Origin: Oscillospiraceae bacterium
GTDB lineage: Bacteria; Bacillota; Clostridia; Oscillospirales; Ruminococcaceae
Assembly (NCBI GenBank): GCA_003453215.1
Contig: DMMB01000052.1
Span: forward strand, 11,129-22,571
Reading direction: 5' to 3'
Length of the DNA stretch: 11,443 nucleotides
A program made the translations under genes and the position numbers. The stretch's first letter is position 1. Every line of letters starts with the position of its first letter. Shown piece by piece: positions 6,513 to 11,443 of the stretch. The notes below the pieces were generated by a model. That model made no database searches. It saw only the letters and a list, made by a program, of their open reading frames with translations, and had not been told where the DNA came from.

Positions 6513-7238
6513 TTATTGGCAGTAGAGATCGATGGCTTTGCTTGCAAACTCAGCGGTACCGGTTCCGCCGGCGGCATCGATATTTTCGGTTAGTTCTCCT
6601 CCGCCGGCATACATCTTTCCAAGCCCGTTCAGAATTTTAGGGGAGCACGTATAAAAATGCTCTGTAATATAATCTTGAAGCTTTTTTACCTGTGCTTGAA
6701 CGGATTCATCCAAGGGATCCATTTCCTTCATCTGCCCAAACTCAACAAATATTTTCATAAATTCATCCGCGACGGCATCTTCGTCATCCTTTGTCCAGCT
6801 CTTTGTTTTTTCTTCATACTCTTTGTACTCTGCCGTGTGTCCCCACTGCTCTTTGGCAAGCTTAGAGTACTCGTCAATCTTTTTGGTATCAAATGCTCTG
6901 AAATCCATATATTTTACTCCGATTCCTTTTATTCCTCGGGCGAAAAGAATAAGATTTTCGAGATGCTCCTTTTTCATCGTAAGCAATTCAATTTGCTGCT
7001 CCAGCGCTCTATTTCGATCAAAATGGGGAGAATCGAGGATGCGTTTGATTTCTTTTAATGGAAATTCCAGCTCTCTGAACAGTAAAATCTGCTGCAAGCG
7101 TTCCATCGCTGCATCGTCATACAGCCGGTATCCTGCCTCGGTATATCCGGCAGGCGGCAGAAGCCCGATGGTATCGTAATATTGCAGCGTACGTATGCTC
7201 ACTCCAGTCAATTTGCTTACTTCGTTTACGGTCATCAT
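6513..7238 (-). CDS. MerR-family transcriptional activator with TipAS effector domain
   Basis: The 241-residue protein has a MerR winged helix at 1-70 (MTVNEVSKLTGVSIRTLQYY, then GYRLYDD), a dimerising coiled coil at about 75-105, and a C-terminal TipAS-type domain from about 118, marked by YSKLAKEQWGHTAEYKEY (124-141) and ENIDAAGGTGTAEFASKAI (218-236). TipA and Mta proteins sense thiopeptide antibiotics or other amphipathic drugs and activate resistance genes, usually including their own. No efflux pump lies next to it here, so the target may be itself or a distant gene. ATG 7238 follows GGAGGG; ATG 7235 is also possible. By eye the gene is clearly richer in A and T than its neighbours, which may indicate acquisition. 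It has its own MerR-type promoter. Confidence 0.92.
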   Translation of the reverse strand: MMTVNEVSKLTGVSIRTLQYYDTIGLLPPAGYTEAGYRLYDDAAMERLQQILLFRELEFPLKEIKRILDSPHFDRNRALEQQIELLTMKKEHLENLILFARGIKGIGVKYMDFRAFDTKKIDEYSKLAKEQWGHTAEYKEYEEKTKSWTKDDEDAVADEFMKIFVEFGQMKEMDPLDESVQAQVKKLQDYITEHFYTCSPKILNGLGKMYAGGGELTENIDAAGGTGTAEFASKAIDLYCQ

Positions 7239-7265
7239 TTGCTTTTCCCTCCGCTCGATAAGGAT

Positions 7266-7296
7266 ACAATAAACTATTACGCAGCGTAGGAGTCAA
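7266..7296 (-). promoter_or_regulatory. MerR-type promoter with operator dyad in a 19-bp spacer
   Basis: On the minus strand -35 TTGACT (7296-7291), a 19-base spacer and -10 TATTGT (7271-7266). Filling the spacer is a dyad with plus-strand arms ACTATTACGC (7273-7282) and GCGTAGGAGT (7284-7293) around one base, matching at eight of ten positions. The over-long spacer plus dyad is the standard design of MerR-activated promoters, so autoregulation by the adjacent regulator is expected. Confidence 0.82.
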
Positions 7297-7370
7297 GTGC
7301 TTTTTGAAAAATTATGATAAATTTCAATTTAGATGGATGGCGCCATTGGGACGGGAGGGCAAGGATGGTT

Positions 7371-7523
7371 TTATTCGGCCTTTGAGCTTTTGCCGCAGCC
7401 GGTACGGTGGCAGCGGGTGCAATCGCCGCTGCAGCTGCCGGTATACCCCCGGTGGGCGGCCCGGAGAGCGAAAAACACGCCGGCAGCTATTGCAGCAATC
7501 AGCAGCCAATCAAGGACGCTCAT
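7371..7523 (-). CDS. FeoB-associated Cys-rich membrane protein
   Basis: This 50-residue protein has an N-terminal membrane helix (MSVLDWLLIAAIAAGVFFAL, residues 1-20) followed by a short basic, cysteine-rich tail with SCSGDCTRCHRTGC (30-43), four cysteines in all. That architecture matches the small FeoB-associated Cys-rich membrane proteins often encoded directly after feoB. Its ATG shares one base with the feoB stop codon (TGATG), and there is no strong ribosome site of its own, so translation is probably coupled to feoB. Its proposed role, assisting FeoB at the membrane or binding metal, is inferred from context and from the cysteines. Confidence 0.85.
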   Translation of the reverse strand: MSVLDWLLIAAIAAGVFFALRAAHRGYTGSCSGDCTRCHRTGCGKSSKAE

Positions 7524-9511
7524 CAGAACAACCCCGCGATGGTATAGGCCAGTCCACCCGCCAGCCAGGCTACACTGCATTGCAGGATCACCACGCCAAT
7601 TGTTTTGAGGGTGGATCCAAGCTCCCGGCGGATGGTAGCAATGGCCGCCACACAGGGGGTATACAGCAGGGTAAAGACCAAAAAGCTGATGGCTGCCCGG
7701 GGGGAGAACATCCCGGTGACGGCCGCGCCGCCCAGAAGAACTTCCAAAGTGCTGACCACCGATTCTTTGGCGACAAAACCGGAAATAAGGGCGGTGGCAC
7801 AGCGCCAATCGGCAAAGCCAAGAGGAGCAAAAATCGGGGCAATCCACTGGCCGATGAGTGCCAATAGGCTGTAGGAACTATCCGACACAACATTGAGCCG
7901 GGTATCGAAGCTTTGCAGGAACCAGATGATGATGGTTGCCAGAAAAATGACGGTAAAGGCACGCTGCAGGAAATCTTTGGCCTTCTCCCACAGCAGCAGA
8001 CCCACACTCTTGGCGCTGGGGAGGCGGTAATTGGGCAGCTCCATGACAAAAGGGACGGGTTTTCCCCGGAAAGCGGTATGGTTCATGATGAGAGCCGCCA
8101 CGATGCCGATGAGAATTCCCAGTATGTAGAGGAAGATCATAACCAGAGCCCGGTGCTTCTGGAAAAATGCCGCTGTAAAGAAGGCATAGATGGAAATTTT
8201 GGCGGAGCAGCTCATGTAGGGGGTAAGGAGAATAGTCATTTTGCGGTCGCGATCGGAAGAGACGGTGCGGGTGGCCATGATGGCCGGTACCGAGCAGCCG
8301 AAGCCGATGAGCAGCGGCACAATGCTGCGGCCCGAAAGACCAATGCGGCGCAGCGGTTTATCCATTACAAAGGCAACCCTTGCCATGTAACCGGTGTCCT
8401 CCAGGATCGAGAGGAAGAAAAACAGGGTGACGATGATGGGCAGGAATACCAGCACGCTGCCTACCCCGGCAAAAATACCATCGATAATGAGACTGTGGAC
8501 CACCGGATTAATGCCATAGGCGGTGAGAGCGCCATCAACCAGGGAGGTAAGCCGGTCGATGCCAACGGCCAGAAGATCGGAAAGACGCTGACCAATCACA
8601 TGGAAAGTGAGATAGAAGGTGAGGAACATGACCGCCAGGAAGGTGGGAATGGCGGTGTACCGGCCGGTAAGGATCTGATCGAACCGGACGGAGCGGGCGT
8701 GCTCGCGACTTTCGTGGCACTTGGTGACCGAGGCGGCAACAACGCCTTCGATGAAGGTGTAACGCATATCGGCCAGGGCGGCATTGCGGTCCAGTCCCGT
8801 TTCGTTTTCCATCTGGACGATGCAATGCTCCAACAGTTCTTTTTCGTTTTCATCCAGCTGCAGGGCCGTTTCCAGCGTATCGCCGCCTTCAATGAGTTTG
8901 GCGGCACAGAAGCGAGTGGGAACACCCAGCCGTTCGGCGTGATCCGAGATAAGATGGATGACAGCGTGCAGGCAGCGGTGGACAGCGGAATCATCGGTGC
9001 AGAAATCGGTGACTTTGGGCAGAATTTTGCCCCGGGCAACGGTAAGTGCCTGATCGATCAGTTCCGAGACACCCTCCCCCTTGGCCGCGGAAATGGGCAC
9101 CACCGGAATGCCGAGGGCGGTGCTCATTTTCTGCACATCAATGGAGCCGCCGTTGGCGCGCACCTCATCCATCATATTGAGGGCCAGCACCATAGGAACC
9201 CGCAGCTCCAAAAGCTGCAGGGTAAGGTACAGGTTGCGCTCGATATTAGTGGCATCCACAATATTGATGATGCCATCCGGCTTTTGGTTTAGGATGAAAT
9301 CCCGGGTGACGATCTCCTCCTGGGTATAGGGCCGCAGGGAATAGATGCCCGGCAGATCAACAACGGAGCAGTTTTTCTCGCCCCGGATATCGCCCATCTT
9401 CTGATCGACAGTGACGCCGGGGAAATTGCCGACGTGCTGGTTGGAGCCGGTGAGAGCATTGAACAGCGTGGTTTTGCCGCAATTCTGGTTGCCGGCCAAT
9501 GCAAAAATCAT
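7523..9511 (-). CDS. feoB: FeoB, ferrous iron transport GTPase/permease
   Basis: The 662-residue protein has an N-terminal G domain with G1 GNQNCGKT (7-14), the switch region GVTVDQKMG (32-40), G3 DLPG (52-55), G4 NMMD (112-115) and G5 SAAKG (141-145), then a helical spacer domain and, from about residue 285, a membrane region. The latter shows conserved FeoB gate segments LLIGFGCSVPAIMATRTV and GFVAKESVVSTL. It imports Fe2+ across the cytoplasmic membrane, typically under anaerobic or reducing conditions. It is shorter than E. coli FeoB (773 residues) but normal for clostridial forms. The ATG at 9511 overlaps the feoA stop (ATGA), with AAAGGAGG ten bases upstream. The operon order is feoA, feoB, small Cys-rich protein, under an apparent iron box. 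Confidence 0.97.
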   Translation of the reverse strand: MIFALAGNQNCGKTTLFNALTGSNQHVGNFPGVTVDQKMGDIRGEKNCSVVDLPGIYSLRPYTQEEIVTRDFILNQKPDGIINIVDATNIERNLYLTLQLLELRVPMVLALNMMDEVRANGGSIDVQKMSTALGIPVVPISAAKGEGVSELIDQALTVARGKILPKVTDFCTDDSAVHRCLHAVIHLISDHAERLGVPTRFCAAKLIEGGDTLETALQLDENEKELLEHCIVQMENETGLDRNAALADMRYTFIEGVVAASVTKCHESREHARSVRFDQILTGRYTAIPTFLAVMFLTFYLTFHVIGQRLSDLLAVGIDRLTSLVDGALTAYGINPVVHSLIIDGIFAGVGSVLVFLPIIVTLFFFLSILEDTGYMARVAFVMDKPLRRIGLSGRSIVPLLIGFGCSVPAIMATRTVSSDRDRKMTILLTPYMSCSAKISIYAFFTAAFFQKHRALVMIFLYILGILIGIVAALIMNHTAFRGKPVPFVMELPNYRLPSAKSVGLLLWEKAKDFLQRAFTVIFLATIIIWFLQSFDTRLNVVSDSSYSLLALIGQWIAPIFAPLGFADWRCATALISGFVAKESVVSTLEVLLGGAAVTGMFSPRAAISFLVFTLLYTPCVAAIATIRRELGSTLKTIGVVILQCSVAWLAGGLAYTIAGLF

Positions 9512-9741
9512 ACCTCTATGGCCTCCTTTACTTCGATCTTCTGGGCTTCCTCCACCCGCAGAGTCAGTTCGTAGCCGCGCACCCGTATTTCGATGGGATC
9601 GCCCATGGGGGCGACCTTTTGCAGGGTGACGCGGGTGCGGGGGATGAGACCCATATCTAAGAGACGGCAGCGCAGCGGGCCATCGCCGCCCACGGCCGTA
9701 ATAATACCGGAGGATCCGGTTTTGAGTTCGTTTAAAGTCAT
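9508..9741 (-). CDS. feoA: FeoA, ferrous iron transport accessory protein
   Basis: The 77-residue protein is a single SH3-like FeoA domain: MTLNELKTGSSGIITAVGG, CRLLDMGLIPRTRVTLQKVAP (25-45, with the hallmark LLDMGL.PG-like turn, here P-R-T) and PIEIRVRGYELTLRVEEA. FeoA is a small cytoplasmic partner thought to help FeoB function or assembly. ATG 9741 is preceded by a GGAAGGG site. It is the first gene of the feo operon and overlaps feoB by four bases. Confidence 0.95.
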   Translation of the reverse strand: MTLNELKTGSSGIITAVGGDGPLRCRLLDMGLIPRTRVTLQKVAPMGDPIEIRVRGYELTLRVEEAQKIEVKEAIEV

Positions 9742-9763
9742 AGCAATAACCCTTCCCTTGGCA

Positions 9764-9802
9764 CTTATAATAAAAATTAGGTTAGGCTAATTTTATTATA
9801 AG
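9764..9802. repeat. 39-bp near-perfect palindrome centred on the iron box
   Basis: Left arm CTTATAATAAAAATTAG (9764-9780) and right arm 9787-9802, whose complement is CTTATAATAAAATTAG, differ only by one extra A in the left arm. The centre is GTTAGG. The palindrome extends well beyond the 19-base box and contains both the -10 region and leader of feoA. Confidence 0.85.
9777..9795. promoter_or_regulatory. DtxR/IdeR-like iron-responsive operator of feoAB
   Basis: The plus strand reads TTAGGTTAGGCTAATTTTA. Against the classical 19-base DtxR/IdeR consensus TTAGGTTAGGCTAACCTAA it matches at 16 of 19 positions, the first 14 exactly. It covers the -10 and predicted start of the feo promoter, the expected place for iron-dependent repression. 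The regulator itself is not in the window. Confidence 0.75.
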
Positions 9803-9818
9803 GCGGCAAAAATATCAA
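9790..9818 (-). promoter_or_regulatory. Promoter of the feoAB operon
   Basis: On the minus strand -35 TTGATA (9818-9813), a 17-base spacer and -10 TAAAAT (9795-9790), predicting a start near 9783 inside the iron box. A TATAAT at 9801-9796 is also present but has no matching -35. Confidence 0.65.
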
Positions 9819-9859
9819 GTATCCGACAGGGTTCGGGCCATATTTTTAACAGCGAGGTA

Positions 9860-9885
9860 AAATGGGTAAAGGGCTTTGCCCATTT
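9860..9885. repeat. 26-bp palindrome upstream of sigK
   Basis: Arms AAATGGG (9860-9866) and CCCATTT (9879-9885) are perfect; the interior adds AAA/TTT pairing with near-complete symmetry. It lies between the divergent feo and sigK promoters. No long T run follows on either strand apart from TTTT on the minus side, so it may be an operator rather than a terminator. Function unknown. Confidence 0.6.
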
Positions 9886-9897
9886 GGGGCGGGACTG

Positions 9898-9925
9898 GCA
9901 TTTTTCTGTCGGCGGGGCATACCCT
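9898..9925 (+). promoter_or_regulatory. Candidate sigma-E promoter of sigK
   Basis: GCATTTT (9898-9904) matches the sigma-E -35 consensus KMATATT at six of seven positions; 13 bases later CATACCCT (9918-9925) matches the -10 consensus CATACAHT at seven of eight. In B. subtilis sigK is transcribed by sigma-E with SpoIIID, so the assignment fits. The predicted leader is very short, about 17 bases, just enough for the GGAAGGGGG ribosome site. Confidence 0.6.
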
Positions 9926-9948
9926 CTAAAAGGAAGGGGGAATAAGTG

Positions 9949-10368
9949 ATGATGGGAGCAATGGTACTGACACTGTTGGGGGGACTGTGGCTGCTGACGC
10001 TGCACGTTTCATCCTCGGGTTCGTTCCCCAAGCCGCTGACGGCAAAACAGGAACGGGAATGTCTGGAACGGTTGAGCCAGGGTGACAGGACGGCCCGCAA
10101 CGAACTGGTGGAGCACAATTTGCGGCTGGTGGCGCATATAGTAAAGAAATACTATGCCATAAGCGGGGAGCAGGATGATCTCATTTCCATTGGGACAATC
10201 GGGCTGATCAAAGCAGTGGAGAGTTACAGCCTGGAAAAAAAGACAAAGTTTTCGACCTATGCTTCAAGGTGTATAGAAAATGCTATACTATCGCAGCGGA
10301 ACAAACGGCGGTTGAGGTGGAAAACCATGAACCTTTTGGGGCAAAATGGTCTATGTTCTGCCGCCTGA
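9949..10368 (+). CDS. sigK: SigK (sporulation sigma factor K), N-terminal fragment, interrupted
   Basis: Residues 1-111 are SigK: a hydrophobic pro-sequence (MMGAMVLTLLGGLWLLTLHV) followed by FPKPLTAKQERECLERLSQGD, LVEHNLRLVAHIVKKYY, EQDDLISIGTIGLIKAVESY and STYASRCIEN, i.e. sigma region 1.2/2.1 to the start of 2.3. Sigma-K directs late mother-cell genes after the pro-sequence is removed by SpoIVFB. After Asn111 the frame continues for only 28 unrelated residues to a stop at 10366-10368; regions 2.3 to 4 (about 120 residues) are missing. The break lies close to where skin elements split sigK in B. subtilis and C. difficile. ATG 9949 is chosen for spacing to GGAAGGGGG; GTG 9946 and ATG 9952 are alternatives. 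Whether the gene is rebuilt by excision or permanently lost cannot be seen here. Confidence 0.88.
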   Translation: MMGAMVLTLLGGLWLLTLHVSSSGSFPKPLTAKQERECLERLSQGDRTARNELVEHNLRLVAHIVKKYYAISGEQDDLISIGTIGLIKAVESYSLEKKTKFSTYASRCIENAILSQRNKRRLRWKTMNLLGQNGLCSAA

Positions 10369-10892
10369 AAGTCCGTAGCTATGTATTGGCTGCGAATGTT
10401 GCAGGTACGTTAAAAGTTGCGCCGCTTCAAATTCTCAAGTTTCCGGTCGTCCTTCCACATAAGTTTTTGGATGCCGAGAAGTTCAATCTGCGGTTTTCGG
10501 ACGCATCCGAGATCACGGAAATTGCGGACAAGCTGCGGTGGTATCGCTATCAAAAAGGACTTCGTCAGCGTGACGCGGCGGACTATGCGGGCATCGACCG
10601 CAGTACCTACATCCATTATGAGGAGGCAGGGCGGGACTTTTATCCGAAGGAGCATATGGAGAAGCTGGCGGAGCTGTTTGAGGTACCGCTTGAGAATTTG
10701 CTGGATGACTATAACCTGTTTCTGCTGCGGGGACAGGGGGAGCAAATCAAAGCCATACGTCAGCGGCTCGGCTTGACGCAGAAGGCATATGCAGCGCAGC
10801 TTGGCGTCCCGCTGCAAAAGTTCAAGCGATGGGAACAGGGTAACGTGCAGATTTTCAAATCCACATGGGAGAAGTATTTCAAGCAGACGTGA
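10317..10892 (+). CDS. XRE-type regulator with two helix-turn-helix domains
   Basis: From the GTG at 10317 the protein has 191 residues. A first HTH lies at about 65-130 (EIADKLRWYRYQKGLRQRDA, YAGIDRSTYIHYEEAGRDFYP) and a second at about 142-188 (EQIKAIRQRLGLTQKAYAAQ, FKRWEQGNVQIFKSTWEKYF). The N-terminal 60 residues (PFGAKWSMFCRLKVRSYVLAA) look conserved but I do not know their role. The 5' end is uncertain: no start has a good ribosome site; ATG 10353 is the alternative and would cut into sequence that looks coding. The same frame stays open back into sigK, and a different frame from ATG 10280 (MLYYRSGTNGG) reads plausibly into it if one base is removed near 10310-10313. It may be a frameshifted or truncated gene. 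It probably regulates the element or is cargo. Confidence 0.7.
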   Translation: MENHEPFGAKWSMFCRLKVRSYVLAANVAGTLKVAPLQILKFPVVLPHKFLDAEKFNLRFSDASEITEIADKLRWYRYQKGLRQRDAADYAGIDRSTYIHYEEAGRDFYPKEHMEKLAELFEVPLENLLDDYNLFLLRGQGEQIKAIRQRLGLTQKAYAAQLGVPLQKFKRWEQGNVQIFKSTWEKYFKQT

Positions 10893-10903
10893 TCAGTGCA
10901 GTA

Positions 10904-10942
10904 AAACGGGCAGACCGGCGTTGAATGCCGGCCTGCTCGTTT
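10904..10942. terminator. Strong hairpin between convergent genes of the element
   Basis: Arms 10904-10919 and 10927-10942 form a 16-position stem with one A/C mismatch (10914/10932) and one G-T wobble, loop GTTGAAT. AAA at the base pairs with TTT, giving only short T runs in either direction, so it should act as a bidirectional but perhaps incomplete terminator for the XRE gene and the convergent 58-residue gene. Confidence 0.75.
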
Positions 10943-10950
10943 GCTATGTA

Positions 10951-11127
10951 TTATTGCTGCGCTTTCAGATGCTTCACCGCTGCGTCCACCAGTTCCAGCT
11001 TCTGCTCCGTGGAACAGGGCAGCTTCTGGATGGATTTCAGCGCCTGCTCGGACTGGAACTTTGCCAGCTCCTGCCCAAGCTCCTGCCGAGCCTGCTTTGA
11101 TTTCGGAAAGATCAGAAATACTTCCAT
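10951..11127 (-). CDS. Small hypothetical protein of the element, 58 residues
   Basis: ATG 11127 follows an ideal AAAGGAGG site. The product begins MEVFLIFPKSKQARQELGQE and ends VKHLKAQQ; it is predicted helical, with alternating charged and hydrophobic residues (LGQELAKFQSEQALKSIQKL at 17-36) and a single cysteine at residue 38. There is no membrane segment or recognised domain. It converges on the XRE gene and shares its hairpin terminator. I do not recognise the family; small helical proteins like this are common in conjugative elements, but no function can be assigned. Confidence 0.75.
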   Translation of the reverse strand: MEVFLIFPKSKQARQELGQELAKFQSEQALKSIQKLPCSTEQKLELVDAAVKHLKAQQ

Positions 11128-11269
11128 GGCTGCCCTCCTTTCCAGAGCGTTTTCTGCTTCAATCTATGCGTGTGTTCCGGCTGCTATGTAGACAAATAGA
11201 ACTCGATTTCGCGGCTGCGAGGGAAATCGTATTGCCGCGCGGCTTTGGCGGTGCGGGAAGGCTTGTAAT

Positions 11270-11443
11270 TCAAGGGCTTTTCGCCCCCAAATTGTCTACG
11301 CCCGAGCGCCGTTTGCGGGCGGATTTCGCCTTCTGCTGGCGGTGAACCTCCTTGGCGCAGGCGGGGCAGTATTTTGTCCTGCCGGAGCAGACGAGGATGC
11401 CCGTGCCGCAGACTTCGCAGCGGCGGAGTTTTTTCGGGCTGAG
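11270..11443 (-). CDS. Cys-rich zinc-binding protein of conjugative-element type, C-terminal part
   Basis: The visible 57 C-terminal residues read LRRCEVCGTGILVCSGRTKY and CPACAKEVHRQQKAKSARKR, then a stop at 11272-11270. Two CxxC pairs (CEVC and CPAC) plus the Lys/Arg-rich tail fit the Cys_rich_VLP family of proteins carried by clostridial integrative conjugative elements; this name is from memory of the motif pattern and should be confirmed. The rest lies beyond the right edge. Its orientation points toward the sigK junction, the same as the 58-residue gene, from which it is separated by 142 bases with no clear terminator. Confidence 0.7.
   Translation of the reverse strand, partial: LSPKKLRRCEVCGTGILVCSGRTKYCPACAKEVHRQQKAKSARKRRSGVDNLGAKSP

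Larger units (their letters stand above)
10279..11443. mobile_element. Left end of an element inserted in sigK (partial)
   Basis: SigK homology ends at the codon AAT (10279-10281), giving AATG at the junction, much like the AATGA core of the B. subtilis skin recombination site (cited from memory). The DNA beyond encodes a two-HTH regulator, a small protein and a Cys-rich protein of conjugative-element type, none of them sigK-related. The right boundary, recombinase and second part of sigK are outside the window, so the element type (skin-like, prophage or integrative conjugative element) is open. Confidence 0.65.

Noticed and set aside
7337..7346. Palindrome ATGGCGCCAT after the feo operon as a terminator
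   Set aside because: Only 10 bases, no loop and no T run; likely chance.
7913..9292. Long open plus-strand frame of 459 codons opposite feoB
   Set aside because: It is antisense to unmistakable FeoB coding sequence, has a low-complexity Gly/His/Gln-rich product and no ribosome site.
11204..11243. Inverted repeat CGATTTC/GAAATCG and palindrome GCCGCGCGGC as a terminator of the Cys-rich gene
   Set aside because: No T run follows and the arms compete with each other; too weak to call.
10941..11345. Plus-strand open frame of 134 codons at the right end
   Set aside because: It is opposite two minus-strand genes that have a perfect ribosome site (58-residue gene) and paired CxxC motifs (Cys-rich gene).
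1..11443. CRISPR array, tRNA or rRNA genes
   Set aside because: No regularly spaced direct repeats, and no tRNA or rRNA signature sequence was seen on either strand.

Overview
The window looks like chromosomal DNA from a spore-forming, GC-rich Clostridia bacterium, probably Oscillospiraceae-like. The reasons are strong Shine-Dalgarno sites, a sporulation sigma factor (sigK) with a pro-sequence, a class B penicillin-binding protein, a thiT gene under a TPP riboswitch, clostridial-type feoA-feoB, and a sigK gene interrupted by mobile DNA. This assignment is an inference; there is no rRNA or other taxonomic marker here.

Left part (1-3365): the start of rapZ (yvcJ) runs off the left edge on the minus strand with its own promoter. 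Divergent from it is a two-gene unit, a GT-B glycosyltransferase followed by a membrane-anchored transpeptidase, joined by an ATGA overlap. It ends at a bidirectional terminator shared with thiT.

Middle (3372-7296): thiT (thiamine ECF transporter S-component, minus strand) is preceded by a complete TPP riboswitch, an intrinsic terminator overlapping the ribosome binding region, and a clear promoter. That promoter is back to back with an extended -10 promoter for a HAD phosphatase and a GNAT acetyltransferase (plus strand). A second bidirectional terminator separates these from a PfkB/1-phosphofructokinase-type sugar kinase (minus), and then a MerR-family regulator with a TipAS effector domain (minus), whose promoter has the 19-bp spacer and embedded dyad typical of MerR targets.

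Iron region (7371-9818): feoA, feoB and a 50-residue Cys-rich membrane protein form one overlapping minus-strand operon for ferrous iron uptake. Its promoter carries a near-consensus DtxR/IdeR-type iron box at the heart of a 39-bp palindrome.

Right part (9860-11443): sigK starts from a candidate sigma-E promoter, but its homology stops after residue 111 (RCIEN), close to where skin elements split sigK in other spore formers. What follows is accessory DNA: a double-HTH XRE-type gene whose 5' end appears disturbed at the junction, a strong hairpin, a small 58-residue protein and the C-terminus of a Cys-rich zinc-binding protein of the kind found in integrative conjugative elements. The element runs off the right edge, so its recombinase and the rest of sigK are not visible.
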